Assembly (NCBI GenBank): GCA_003194525.1
Contig: NBIV01000251.1
Span: 61,480-125,479 of the forward strand
From: Gracilariopsis chorda
Lineage: Eukaryota; Rhodophyta; Florideophyceae; Gracilariales; Gracilariaceae
Reading direction: 5' to 3'
DNA length: 64,000 nt
This document shows positions 31,574 through 44,010 of the stretch, piece after piece. Both the position numbers and the translations under genes were made by a program. Numbering within the stretch: the stretch's first letter is position 1; each line of letters opens with the position of its first letter. The notes below the pieces were generated by a model. That model was not told the origin of the DNA and did not search any database. It was given only the letters and a program-made list of their open reading frames with translations.

Positions 31574-33185
31574 ATGGGGGATAAAATTCTAAACCTCTCT
31601 GGGTCACCGGGTCAAACCTCTGCCTCAGAGAAACAACCTCCTGCAAAAGCAGCGAACCAGCCTTCCACAAGTGCACGCTCCTCCTCTTCCTGCTCAACTC
31701 AATCAGATCACACCCTTCCGAAGGGTAATATGAACAACAACAACCAGCCTCCAAGACTGACTGCAGTGGGGAACTTCATAACCGGTTTCCGGTCGGTATC
31801 CTTGCCATAAGGGAGGCGAACTCCAGCACAGCCGGCCAACATTGGCGCAGCGTCCCGGCATGGGTTCCAACTTCCAGCAGCGGTGGCTACTTCTGGACTG
31901 ATCCCGGTGATGACCTGGCCTTCTTATAACGCCCTTGTAGGGTTAGATCCTATGAATCGGAGTCACGCCTCTCGGCTCCGGCTTGCGCCGTGGTTCCATC
32001 CCATCGCTGCCCTCCACAAGGATTTGGCTATGGCCTACGCGGATGGTTCCGGTACTTTGCCCGGGGATCCACCCAGCTTCGTCACCTCGGTGAAATCGGT
32101 TATGGCGAACGCCTGGCCAACGTCCAAACCCTTGCGTGGATGAACTTTCCCGCTGCGCCGCAAGAAACCCTGTGTTTGGAACGACCGATAATTCAGGCTG
32201 AATTCCGGTACCTTTCCCTTCAGTCTCGGTCCAACTTCCTCCAAGACTTCATTCGTTATGAACGGCACTGGCGATCCAGATTCGGGTACTTTGTCCCATG
32301 TCCAAACGTGGAGATTGAGTGGATTGCTCCGCCTCACCGACAGGGTCGGCATGCCGCACTCCCCGAGTGGTGGAGGTTCCATGAGGCTTGTCGGGGTTGC
32401 TATGTTGAGCTTCCGCCGCCACTCATGTACCTCGTTTCCTTTTTGATTCAGGATCCCCGGTCGGGGCTTTGGTCAGTAATTGTAACTATGTGGGCTGCCC
32501 GCACTGCGGCGTACATCCTCACTGAGGTTTATGATCAGTGTGGGCCTCTATCCACAATCTGGACCTCAGCGCCCCCCTTGGGGGTATTGCCAACAATGAG
32601 GAAGTACTCCAATTACTTGGTTTGATAGACAGTATTAACTGGGGCGAGGTCCCGCTGGAACAGAGCGGTCGGCTTGACGGCAGCGGTGGCGGTACTGGTG
32701 GTCCGGGTCTTGGTAGAAACATCGCCCTTTCTGGGGATTTCATCTACTTCGATCCCTGGGAGTTCCGGGATATTTCTTCTGAGGAGGCGAAGGAACTCCG
32801 CGACGCACCACGGCACGTGCTGGACGACCATCCGATTGAGTACGTCGATTCCTACGATTACTACCGCGCGTATAGTGGGGATGACCCGATGGTCGATAAC
32901 GAACCCGAAGAGCCGGGGGACATGGAACTAGAGGTTGCCGACATGGTCGTAGACGAATCCCCTGAGGAGGTGCCTCCAGTTTCCAGTCCTCCGACGGCGA
33001 GCGCCGGGTCTTCACTCCCCAGCGGAGGTACAGTCACTGAAAGCGATATCAGTGCCCGCTTCCTCCACGGAGCGGGTTTAAGCGCTGCCGAGGTTTTGGG
33101 TGACGTCACCGCGATGGCGGATGCCTTGGCTTACCGCCTTGCGGGTGGTCACGCCCCGGACGATGGGGAGGGGTCGAACCTCTAA
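31574..33185 (+). pseudogene. Opposite-strand accessory gene of E2 (homologue of 23265-25052)
   Basis: Starts MGDKILNLSGSPGQTSAS, 56 bp inside the 3' LTR, exactly as in E1. It spans about 537 codons in three successive frames (stop at 31808-31810, shifts near 32120 and 32560). Shared blocks are MTWPSYNALVGLDPMNRSHA then SRLRLAPWFHP, RPIIQAEFRYLSLQSRSNFL, ALPEWWRFHEACRGCYVELP, IQDPRSGLWSVIVTMWAAR and an acidic tail (DNEPEEPGDMELE). It converges on the chromodomain with 187 bp between stops (190 bp in E1). Family unknown. The identical placement shows it is a fixed part of the element. Confidence 0.85.
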
Positions 33186-33372
33186 TCCAGTATACTGGTC
33201 TCTTTCTATGGCTTAGCCAGTAATGTAGCTTAGCATCACACAGGAGCGCGGGGCTCCTGAGTAAACGTTCCCGTTTAGAACGGCGTTTTCTTTTTAATTC
33301 CCGTCCTTGACGGAGTCCATACAAAAGGGGGTGTACTCCTTCTTTTCTACCTTGCCCGGCTTTGCGCCGTTT

Positions 33373-33879
33373 TTATCCCACTTGGGCGTTGCACAGCGTA
33401 GCTAGATTTGCGGTACCCGCGCTGCGGTGATATTGGACCACTTTCGAACGAGGGAAGTGTTCGATGGGTTCAATGGTGTCCCAGCTTGGGTCATATCCGT
33501 ACCAACGGAGGCAGTATCTAAGAATAACTTCCTGATTCCAGGTGTGCCCGACGATTCGGTCAATCACAAACTCTTGTTTGTATACTTGCTGGCCTTGCAG
33601 TGTTATGGTGACCTCGCTTGTCAGGGGTTGCCCGTTGCACGGGATATTTCCCCTCAGGGGTGCGTCCGGATGTAACGTGCCGGCTTCGCTCGGAGGATGC
33701 GGAGCAGAGTGCGGAATAACATCCCTCAAGAGGGTGTCTTCGTGGAACGGTTGCCGCGTACCACAGTATGTGGGTCGTACCGCTAGTTTGCGCGGGTCTT
33801 CAGTTCCATTTGGACGGTAGTTCGGTCTAACCGCGAGCGTGCGGGCATCTTGCCGCTTTGGTGGGGTTGCGGAGGTCAT
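33373..33879 (-). pseudogene. E2 chromodomain and distal tether
   Basis: 168-codon frame: LLRDVIPH-type repeats, then YKQEFVIDRIVGHTWNQEVI and LRWYGYDPSWDTIEPIEHFP, a chromodomain in which Trp of the E1 DTWEPIEH motif is Ile. It ends LCNAQVG as in E1. Confidence 0.85.
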
Positions 33880-33900
33880 TTCCTGGTGGGGCTTTCCACG

Positions 33901-34976
33901 TCACGCGTTGATTGGTGCGGGGCGCCCAATGTCCATGCGTTTAGGTGACTCCCACGACATGTGGTTCTGAACCACGTCCTTGCGTTCCGCCTCCCTTGGC
34001 ATGGGACTTACACTGTCTGGCTGAGCCGTGCACTGCTGTGTTGACACCCGGTATCCGGCGGTTACTTCCGGTGTTCCGGTGCGTTGCATCAAACTCCCTG
34101 ATGAGTCGTGGAAAATTGGTGCCATGGACAACCTGTTTAGAGACTTTGCCTCTAATTGAGGTTTGATGTCTTCCTCAAGAAGTGCATCATCCGGGACGAC
34201 CGGTTTAACCCTGGCGACGACACCGGATGTTTCCGAGACGCTCTGTATGTTACCGCGATTGCGCGAAGACTTCAGCACTTCGATCTCTGAAGTTCGGACA
34301 AAATTCTTGTTATGAAATGTTCTCAAGTCCGGAGCTGTAGAGCCAGAGACTTGAGTTGCAAGAGGTGCATTCCTGCCTTCCTCCCTCAAGAGGGTCTCTT
34401 CAATTTCCAGCGTTACTGGTTTCCCAACGCGTGCGTTGTCCACTACCAGCGGTTTGGATGGTGCTGAGGAATCCGTTTTGGCGGAGATTCTGTCAACGAC
34501 GGTTCTGCGACTACACCCTGGTGAGGGGTCTGATTCAGGGGATTGCCCTGGTTCAGGGGTGCAGACTGCGATGTCGGTCCACTCTCCCGTATCAGACGGT
34601 GTAACTGCGTCGTTCCGGAACCCTGTGTGGGGGATTGCGAGGATTCATCGACCTTCCGTGTTCCACGTTTCAACCCCCGTTGCAACGGTAATAAATTTCC
34701 AGCGTGGCGATAGGGCCCCTTCCCCTCCTTACACGGAGCAAGGGGAGTAGTAGTAGGATATCCCGAATGGTGGGTGTAAATGCGCGCCGAAGGGGCGGTA
34801 GTGTGAGGAGTAGAGAAAGGTCCATTTGGACCTGAACGATCCGGACGAGCCGGGGCTTCCGACAAAGTCGGTAAATCTGAGAGGCCCTGGGTAGGGTGTG
34901 GTAGAGTAGTCGGTCTATTTAGTCCGGGGGTTTCCGGCGTTGTTGAGTCCGTGCAGACGGGTGTCCCTGTTTCCAC
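33901..34976 (-). pseudogene. E2 integrase-chromodomain tether
   Basis: Two Pro/Ser/Thr-rich frames (177 and 180 codons) correspond to E1 21568-22531 (shared LPHPTQGLSDLPTLS-like start). Low complexity and disordered in appearance; no catalytic motif. Confidence 0.7.
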
Positions 34977-37900
34977 GACTACCTCAGACGAGGGAGGAGG
35001 TGCAGGTACAACCCGATCGCGAAGAAATCCGCTCGTGTGCCTTCCTCATTTCCACTACGACAGTGTCGGAGTTAACAGAAACCACTTGAAATGGTCCATC
35101 CACCACATTCGTAAGCTTTTGACGGCTCTCCCGTTCCGGGTTATAATATTCCTTTCGTATATAGACGTAGCTATCAGCCCCGTATGCGGGGAGTATTACA
35201 TCGTAAAAGAGCATCGAAATTCTGCTTGTATGCGGCTTGTGCGCATTCCATAGACTTCGGCGCTGCGGGGACCAGTTCAGTAAGCCATTGTTTCCATTCC
35301 TGGCGGTCGCGACACACAGATGAGAAATTGTCCAAGGTGGCTTGGGATTCTACCGCCATAGGCGGGAGTGAACGAGATAGAACCAATTCGAACGGTAACA
35401 TTCCGGTAGTCCGGTGAACTTGCCTATTGTATGCAAATGGTAAAGCATCTGCATACAAGTACCAAGTTTTGGGGTGATCAGCGATGTAGGAATGGAGAGA
35501 GGCAAACAAAGTCCGGTTGAACCGTTCGACTTTCTCATTACACTGGGCATGGTAGGTAGTCGTGAACAAGTTCTTCACTTCCAGGATGCAAAAAACATCC
35601 TGGAAGAACTTGGACGCAAACTGCCGTCCGTTATCGTACAGCACCTCCACAAGAGGACCGTAGACAAAAATCCAGTGCATTACCAGAGCACAGGTCACCG
35701 TGAAAGCAGTTATCCTCCGAAGAGGGACAGTCCGAACATGCTTTGAAAAGCGATGGGTGATCACAAGTAAGAACTTGTTGCCTCTCTTTGTAGTGAGGAG
35801 AGGTCCCATAATATCGATTGCGATAAACTCGAGTGGCGCCCTAGCAGTGAATAAATTCATTTTCTTCGCGTTCCTGCGGAGCTTCACCCGGTTATTCGAG
35901 CATTCGGTACAACACGGCACAGTTGCGTAGCAATCAACCGCCAAGGTGGGCCAGTAAAATGCCCTTTGCAGGGGGAGGTAGAGCTTCCTCCTACCTACGT
36001 GGCCACCGAGCTTCGCACAGTGCGGGAGATGTAACACCCGCGACTGCAGGAAATGGGATACCACAATCTGTGGGCGAGCTTCGACCAACCGAACTAGGTA
36101 GCCTTTATCGTTCACCTCGAAAGGGAGGTCTTCACCACCGTTTAAACGGGCACGAATCCTTATACAGAAGAGGGCACAGAATTGTTCTCGGATCAATTCC
36201 TCAGGTGAAACCGGTACAAAACTTCCTAGTAAGCGGTTCTCAGGGGTTCTCAGGGGTCCCGCGGGATGCGAGTAAGTTGTAAAAATCAGCATCATCATTC
36301 TAGTCTTCTGGCCATTCCTCGAACTTCCACTCCGGGTCATCTGTTTCTTCAGCCATGAAGCATGGAATGTCCTCATCCTCCGTTGGGAGTGCTCCCCCAT
36401 TTGTGGGTAAACGCGACAAAGCGTCAGCCTGGGTGTTGAGCGCACCCTTTTTATATATGACTTGGAAGTCATATTCCACAAGGCGGAGTCTCCAGCGCAT
36501 GAGGCGGCCCGAGGGATCGGATATGATGATTAACCACCTCAACGAGGAATGATCCGTGTATACGGTCAAATGAACTCCCATAAGATAGGGGCGTAGGGTG
36601 GAAAGCGCCCACACGACCGTAAGATACCCGTTCTCCAACACAGAGTAGTGCCGCTCGTGGACATTGCGCGAGCGTGACCAATAACCAATTGGCCTTAGCT
36701 CCCCCTCTGGGGTGGTTTGGAAAAGAGCACCACAAACTTGGTAATCACTCGAGTCCATGTCCACGGAGTACGGGAGTCCTAGTTTGGGTAAAGATAAGAT
36801 AGGTGCTGACTTGACAGCCTCCATTAAGGATTTAAACGCTTCCGGTTGCTCGGGAGTGAATGGCCCCAATTGTGGGGGATTTACGTTGCGTAATAACGCA
36901 ATCAAAGGTGCCACGATATCCGAAAAGTTCGGAGTAAACCGTCGGTAGACGTTGACCAGCCCTGAAAAGAAGCGAAGTTCCGTTTGAGTGCGGGGTTCCT
37001 TAGCCTCAACGATGGACTTGACTCGAGCGTTCTCGATCACTAACCGTCCTATACGGATGATATGTCCCAGATATTTTACTGTATCGGTGAAAAACTCGCA
37101 CTTCCTCAGCTTGAGGGTAATCCCTGCATCGCGGAGCACGGTTAGAACGTCTCTGACATGGGTGAGATGGTCGTCCAAATTATTGGAGATGATGATGATA
37201 TCATCCAGGTAGACCAGGCAGCTCCTCCACTTGAATCCGTTCAATAGAATATCTATTGCACGCTGAAACGTAGCAGGGGCGCTGTTCAAACCAAACGGCA
37301 TCCGCTTGAAGCGTTACGATCCTACGTGGCAGGTGAACGCGGTCTCATCGCGATCCTTCTGTCTAACAGGGACCTGCCAATATTCTCAATTGGCGTCCAA
37401 AGCCGTGAAAACGGTAGCGGCTCCAAGGGAGTCGATGCAATCTTCCGTACGATGGATGGGATATATGTCCGTAATAGTCACAGCATTGGGCCGGCGATAG
37501 TCGATACAGAACCTCAAGGTTCCGTCGGCATTTAAAGCAAGTACAACTGGAGATGCCCAGGGTGATTGAGCGGGCTTTATCACACCTGTGCGGAGCATTT
37601 TGTCCACTTGGGACTGCTCCTGTTACGGAGCTTTCGGTCCTGCCTTGTAAGGGGGCTGTGCCATCGGACGTGCACCCGGTAACAAATATATCCGGTGTTC
37701 TGTAGCATTAATCTCGCCGAGCGAGCCATCCCACATCGTGGTAAATTCCCGTAGCATTGCATGGAGTCTGTTGCAGTGTGACTCCAGTACATGGCCGAGG
37801 TCTATATCTTCGAGTGCCTTTATGGGGTCCACTCGGTCAGAACGCGCTGTAACATTGTCCTGTGATACAGTTGAGGCCGTCAGTTCCGAGTTATTCGGGG

Positions 37901-38077
37901 TGTTCGACGTTAAAACAACGGTTTCCTCCCCGTCCTTTGACGATAGTTCGTCAGTGGTGGGGGTGGCTTCCTCAGAAGAGGCGGCAATTCCGAGAACATC
38001 GGCGGTCGTCATCTTCGTCGGGAGCATCCTAAGGGGGTGTGGCGTGGCGCTTTTAACTACTTGGTTCTTTACCAGAT
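34977..38077 (-). pseudogene. E2 pol: RT, RNase H and integrase
   Basis: Read on the minus strand: linker (VVKSATPHPLRMLPTKMT), RT (GVIKPAQSPWASPVVLALNA at about 37560, stop in place of Trp in the DANW motif, YLDDIIIIS at about 37215), RNase H (SVDMDSSDYQVCGALFQ, ADALSRLP) and integrase (CTEC finger, AIDIMGPL, YDNGRQF, VERFNRTL, i.e. D, D, E). The longest frames are 333 codons (36300-37301) and 435 codons (35174-36481). No protease active site remains. Confidence 0.9.
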
Positions 38078-38607
38078 TATAGTACAGTACTAGTTCCAGG
38101 GACAAGTGGGGAAGTAGTACCTACTAGGGGTAGCAGCGGCAGAGTACGAGCAACTAGGGTGACAGTCCACTGGGGTCTAGTTGTGTCGTGGGCACCTTCT
38201 GACATTCAGGCGCAACGGGCGGGCGTTATCTGAGGTCCCTACAGGTCGGGCGCACTCGTAACGATGGCTTGGAAGCCTGTTTCCGCTGGAAGCTTGGGGA
38301 CGACGAGAGGACGGAGGTGGTGCTTGCCTTTACTCTTCAGTGCCCGGTGGCACTCAAGCCAACTAATATAGTTGGCGAGGCGCTCTAGACCACCGGTAAC
38401 TACTACTAAAAAATTGAATAAAATACAACACTATTCTACCGTGCACTGTGCTGCAGTGCCAGTTCCAGCGGAGGTCACAACTCACATCACAATTATCTCC
38501 GACCCACGTGGCTAGTATGGACACGAGCCGGTGGTGCTCTGGTCCTTCGTCAACCTCTTCGGCACTCCATCTTGCCAGCCGCCTAACCTTAGAGCTATTG
38601 TACTACA
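38078..38607. mobile_element. 530-bp MITE inserted in E2 pol, target duplication CAGAT
   Basis: Terminal inverted repeats TATAGTACAGTACTAG and TGTAGTACAATAG (complement at the right end). CAGAT occurs at 38073-38077 and 38608-38612. Removing the insert restores the coding line QYL-VKNQV, matching E1 QYL-IKHQV. No coding capacity. Confidence 0.82.
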
Positions 38608-38612
38608 CAGAT

Positions 38613-40411
38613 ACTGGGGCCGTTGGCCAAGATTGGCAACGAGTACAGCAGGGCGGGTGTCATTCCATCCGGGCCGCTGATAGCGAGATTGACCGTTCAC
38701 AAACGAGACTCGTGGTGGCTGAACGCGATTGTTCCCCACGTATACAATACGGGGTGGTCTTGCGCCGTTTCGAACTTGTCCTCCGTCGTTGATGGTAAAT
38801 CCGTGGTTGGTATAGACACACCATCTCATTGTGCTAAATGCATGGTGTCGTATCCCTGTTGGGGGGTTCTATCCGCTGAAAGCGAGGGCGATGAGGAGTC
38901 ACTATCCAGCACCAACGCCTTGGCGGGCTTAGATCAAGGATTCGGAGTTCTTGCACGAAGTGCTTCCCCTTCCGCTCGAGCGTGTTGAACAAGGTCAAGA
39001 TAGGTGATTCTCCCCTTGTACTCACGGTAACGAGTGACAAGACTGCGGATTGCTGGGTCAAGGCCATCGATGAACATGGTACAACGTTCCCCTGGGGGGT
39101 ATACATTCCCACAAAGGTGGAAGCCCTTGTTAAGGAGCACCGAGTAATCGGGTTTCAGTCTCGATTGAGCGCTGCCGAGTATCTCGAGAAGCAAGGACTG
39201 CCCCCTGAATGGCGGTATTGGTGGCATAGGAGCACAATAAATATTGCACAGCCTCTGGCCAGCAGGTTACTGCTCCCTCTAAGGCACGAGATGATCCTCT
39301 GACAGAAGTGTACTGATACTCTGCCACTCCCCGTAAGAAATACGGTAATGCCAAATAGGCTTGCCCCTCATTCATTCCAAGGATATCCATTTTCGCTACA
39401 AGGCGGGAAAGAAAGCCCAACACCATAATTGGGTCTTCTCCAGTAAAATACTGGTTACACAGTGAGATTTTCATACATTTGATGCACTTTTTCACCTTCC
39501 CGATGCCACGAGGTGTACGTCCTAAAGAGGAATCTTCGAGCCGGTAGTACCGATATGACAATAGTTTCCGATGCAACGGGTTCGTCAGTTTTAGTACCCT
39601 AAGGCCACGGTGTCTTCTCCACTTGCTGCGGGTCCGAATCCCACCTTTGGTCGCGGATGACCACCTAGAGTGAGACGAACGGCCTCGTTTCTCGTCCTTC
39701 GAATCGGAGTCTGAGGAACTAGAACCATCTGACCCGTTTTGGGGATGAATTTGATTATGTCTTAGAATCAGAATCCGAGTGATTTCGTTTGTGTTTCCGC
39801 TTATAGCGTCGCTTCCTTCTTCCAGCATGCTGGTCGTGGTGTGACGCAGCTGGGGCTGGGTCATCCGGGGACGGTCTATCCATGAGAATAAATGGCTCTA
39901 ACGTCTCCAGACGGGCACGAACTCGATCGAATCGAGAGTCAACTCCTTCTATGAAGGTGGCAGGTTGCCCCAAACTCTCTAACATATAGTTGACATCAGA
40001 CCGTAAGATACGGAGATCCTCTGCTACCGCCTTTGTATTGGTGTCCATCACCACCTCACAGTGGGGTTTTAACTCCCCCAGAAGGGTGTCTTGGGTGGTT
40101 CACAAGCCGTGAACCTGAGATTCCAGGGAATTCCCCTGGGGGGTGTTATCGCCCATCAGACGGGGTTCAGGTGCGGTGGCGTCCAAATCCGGGGCCTGAT
40201 GAGCACCATCCACTGCAATCAATAACGGGGTCGAAGTGGAGTTCCGGGGTTCACGGGGTGGGTTTGAAGTCCTAGACGAGGCACCCCCAGCATGCCTGGA
40301 TTTAGCCCGACTCGGGTTCAGAGAAATGAAGGGAACTTCGGGGTTATCTCCACCATTGTGGGAGCGGCTGTGCGTAGTCGCAGGCTGCGCAGAGGAGGGC
40401 GTCTTTGACAT
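38613..40411 (-). pseudogene. E2 gag, C-terminally deleted
   Basis: Starts MSKTPSSAQPATTHSRSHNG, homologous to E1 gag. It continues through SLGQPATFIEGVDSRFDRVR, YFTGEDPIMVLGFLSRLVAK and GERCTMFIDGLDPAIRSLVT in several frames. The sequence passes directly from WNDTRPAV into the protease-RT linker LVANLGQRPQYL at about 38640-38650, so zinc knuckle and protease are missing. Confidence 0.85.
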
Positions 40412-40513
40412 GAGGGCCCACCGTTACGACGGGAAAACAACGGAACTTCCCGAAAACGAACAAAAGAAACAAAACCTCGAAAGAGGGAACCAAACAAAAA
40501 ACCGATTCTATGT

Positions 40514-40523
40514 CGGGAGAACA
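40514..40523 (-). promoter_or_regulatory. E2 primer-binding site remnant
   Basis: The complement reads TGTTCTCCCGACA three bases inside the 5' LTR, against TGGTCTCCCGACC in E1. Confidence 0.4.
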
Positions 40524-40526
40524 CTT

Positions 40527-41300
40527 TGTATTGCAGTTCATGGAAGCCAGAGTGCACCGAAAAACGTTCGGGATCTTTCCATGTTAGAGGTGAGCCCAGT
40601 TTGGTAGAGCCCTCCCAGGAGTGGCACGACTATGTCCGGTTGTAAGGCCGAGGCCACCCGTTGCGACTGTCACAGGGAGGTTGAGTCAAGAATCGGGTAT
40701 CCGCAGGAGTGGTGTGTAAGGGAGGTCGTCTTCTAGAGAGGTGAGGTTTCCCCGTTAGTGGCAGGCGCGAACACGAGCCGTGGGTAGCGGGAAAGCCACC
40801 CTGTAAAGGGAAAAGAAAGGGGGGGAGCTGAGACACAAGTGTTGTGACGAAGACTAACGGCAGTGCCGGTAAATAAACCTTATACAAGGTGAACACCAAG
40901 ACAGTTGGAGTTAGATAGGCAAGGGGGTTAGGCTTCCGGTATGCGACGGTGCTTCCCTCCCAAGAGGAGTAGAGAACACGCAAAGGCGGTAAGGTCTAGA
41001 GCCAATTCCCCAGGTTGGATTCCCATGTTGGGGAAGGATAACTGGTGCGACGGCAACCCACCGGCGCACTAAGTACTAACCATCCCAGAAATGGGTCTAA
41101 AAATAATAAATAGAATTAACTAAATTACTCCACTTTGGTGGTTCATGCCCAGTACTGTGGCCAACCGCCAACTGACTCTTCCGTTTCCCACGTTTCCAGT
41201 CCACTATTAGTGCTCGTAGTTCATGCAATGACTAAATTTCCGAAACATTCGGGAAATCAACCAAGTACCGAGAATCTCTCCCTGAGGGCATTGCACTTCA
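40527..41300 (-). repeat. E2 5' LTR
   Basis: On the minus strand it starts TGAAGTGCAATGCCC next to the target duplication and ends ...TGCAATACA before the primer-binding site. It aligns with 30719-31517, with small deletions. Confidence 0.9.
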
Positions 41301-41305
41301 AGTTG

Positions 41306-41420
41306 AACTGATGCCACGTCTGTAACGAATCATTCCTAATCCACCTTGCCTAGAAGGTATGTGCATACGCATTGGTCTGCAAATGCGACCCACTATGTAC
41401 GCAAATTCTCTCTCACCACA
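41306..41420 (-). repeat. Third solo LTR in E3, right part
   Basis: Ends CTCACCACA on the plus strand. Its complement (GGTGGATTAGGAATGATTCG and GACGTGGCATCAGTT) matches 46269-46310 in the E3 LTR, continuing the part at 29950-30718. Confidence 0.72.
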
Positions 41421-42560
41421 ATGTAGGATATGACATACCGTTTTCGATAAACGAACAGGGATAGCTTGTCAGGCTGGTAAATTCTTCCTAACAGATGGTG
41501 GTATCTCACTTATTACAGAGACATGTTCTCCAATTTTCTCACAATGTAAAACTGGGAGAAAACCCAGGGGGTAGGAAGCTATATCTGACTCTTCGCAGAT
41601 ATTTGTATTAGCCCACTATTTCGCTGGACTGTTATTCAGCTCGCCGCTCTTGTACGGAATGCGCTAAGAACAATGGGAAGCTACAGAAATAATATAAAAG
41701 TTTAACGCTGTTACAAGCTCGCGCATCGCTGAAATTAGTGGCCATCGATATACTCGGCGAGTTGATTCGGACAACCAGAAGAAACCGGTATCTCTTGGTA
41801 ATGACCAATCGGTTTTCTATACTCGTACGGACGGTGCTGCTTAAAAGTGGTACCGCCGCAGCGGTGGCACCAGCCTTTTTCACGCACTGAGTATTCCATT
41901 ACGGTGCACCCGTCAATTTACCATCCGAACATGGTCCTCAGTTTACGTCAAAGTTCTTCCAAGTTCTTCCAAGACGTGTGCTGCACTTTCGATATTCGAA
42001 TTATGTTCGTCACTACATATCACCCGTAGTGTAATGGACCAGTGAAGCGATCCAATCCTACACTATTAAATGCATTAAGATTCTATGTTGCGCATCACCC
42101 CAATTATTGGGACCAGTATACCCATGCAGTTACGTATGCCTACAATACCCAGGTGCATAGGTTTACAACGCTCTCACCTTTTGAGTTGATTCTTTTGTGA
42201 ATTCCACCCCTTGTGGCAAGTAAGGCACCACCGACATTGTCGGCGTACCTTTCAACGCGGTTACACAAGAACAGCTGGAGGGAATGGTTAAAGAGGATGG
42301 TATCGGTTGCTTAGAAAGCTGTGGGCAAAGCTCAACTCGCGTAGAAGTGTAATTTCGACGGCAAACTCTGTCAACCTCTACCGCAGGTTAACACAAATGA
42401 CTTTGTTTTTCTTTTTAAGGAGTACTATAATCCTGAAACGTAAAAGCGTCATATGCTTTCTCTAATCGTGGACGGACCCTACTGCGTGGTTTCTACTGCC
42501 AATGACATAGTCGTCTTCGACATTCACGACAATAACAACCGGGTTTGAAGCGATGGCGTT
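41421..42560 (+). pseudogene. E3 integrase
   Basis: Degraded plus-strand frames: FSINEQG, NPGGRKLYLTLRRYLY, CTECAKN (zinc finger), LKLVAIDILGELIRTTRRN, APVNLPSEHGPQFTSKFF, LNALRFYVAHHPNYWDQYTH and FKEYYNPE, all collinear with E1 integrase. Stops in nearly every segment, so a relic. Confidence 0.85.
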
Positions 42561-43846
42561 ACTCTATCGTCTCACTCTCATCGAACCCTTGGCACCGGAA
42601 ATACCTGTGACGGTAGTCTGGACTCAGGAGACCCACTCAAGGTTCACTGTCCATCGCGCCAGGCGATTCTAATGCATCCGGATTTTGGTTTATCGGATTT
42701 ACCGAAGAAAGCGGATCCCATTCTTCAAGGCAAGTCCCCTGATACTCCGGTGCGTAACGCTCAAGTTAAACTCCCACCCAACCTAATCACCCCCATGTTT
42801 TAGCCTAAAGTGGGTAAGGGTGTTGCAATGGCTGTAGATTTACCGGCGTCCCCAGGGAAAATTCTTCTTGAAAAACAAATTGCTTATAAAAAACTGCGAG
42901 ATTTGGAAGTGGAGCACCGCACGAAACATGAGAGCCACACTACAGAAAGCCTTCGAAGGGCAAACACAGCTCTAACAGCGCCTGCTTTTGTTGCTAGCCG
43001 ACTGGAAACTGGACTTCGCAATAGCAATACCACGCAAAGGGTTGCTCCTCGGAATAATGGCGAGCCACGCTCGGTGTCGGGCGACCCTTAATTGGGTTAC
43101 CTGGGTGAGGACGATGACCTCGATTGGCTGTGCATCACGAATTGGTGATTGTAGTCCTAGATTGGCGGGAAGAGCGACACTTTCGTGGAACTCTTGAAGA
43201 TGTAAAACGTTTCGACATCCACCACGGCGTGCGGAAAGCTAACTCATACGTGCGTCACACAACGCAGAGACGTTATAGGCATGTGGGTGTAACACACTTA
43301 CAGCGTCGCGGAGCACTAAGATTCAGAAATAACGTACATCGTACCCATGTACAAGACAATCCATGGCACCTATAGGGAAGGGTTTTCTTGAAGTGGTACG
43401 GAAACTGTGTGTACGTCTGGTGGCGACAGTCATCTAGTCAGGATACAGTTAGCACGCAATGTATCCAGTCGACCCGCCTCTAAGCGCAGTGAGTGCGGCA
43501 CACGAGCATCTTCGTCACAATGTAGTCTCGACTCTGTCAGGAACTAACCGAAACTCAAACGCTACCATTCGTCAGTTACTTACTCTTGGAGGCTCACGTG
43601 AGAACGTATTACTCAGGCCGCGAGTGCGCGAGTCCTATCTTTTCATACCCTCAATGTTACAATACGACTCTTATAACGAAAGTTTTTGTTCGGCCGATTC
43701 GACAGACGCGCGAAAAGTAAATTTAAGATCCCTGGTGACCCAGGGGCGGAATACCCTCGCTGAGGGTTGCACACGAGTCCCTGGCTACCCTGGAAGGGTC
43801 TTCCAGTGCGGAAAGCCGTCATGAGGGACGATAAATCGGACACTAA
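42561..43846 (+). pseudogene. E3 tether remnant
   Basis: Sequence between integrase and chromodomain, at the same place as the E1/E2 tether. A 93-codon frame (42810-43091) and others have no recognisable domain. Confidence 0.45.
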
Positions 43847-44010
43847 TTCCCGAGAACTTGTAATCGAACGCATCGTGCGTCACGAATATGTACCACAAGC
43901 GGTGGATTATTTCCAAACCCGTTGATATGGACACACTCCGCAAGGGGACACGATATAACCTATCGGGCACCTGCCTAGTTTAGAGGTCTTTTAATACCAC
44001 CGAAAGAATT
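43847..44010 (+). pseudogene. E3 chromodomain remnant
   Basis: Reads SRELVIERIVRHEYVPQAV then a stop and YGHTPQGDTI, PIGHLPS, matching E1 YEREFVVDRLVRHTWDQDG...YGYDPSGDTWEPIEHLP. Confidence 0.75.

Larger units (their letters stand above)
30719..41300 (-). mobile_element. E2: Ty3/gypsy chromovirus, minus strand, internally deleted, carrying a MITE
   Basis: A 10.6-kb sister of E1 in the opposite orientation: 5' LTR 40527-41300, gag, RT, RNase H, integrase, tether, chromodomain, convergent accessory gene, 3' LTR 30719-31517. The 5-bp target duplication AGTTG lies at 30714-30718 and 41301-41305. About 1.2 kb covering the gag zinc knuckle and the protease is missing relative to E1. A 530-bp MITE lies in pol. 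Many stops and frameshifts make it defective. Confidence 0.93.
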
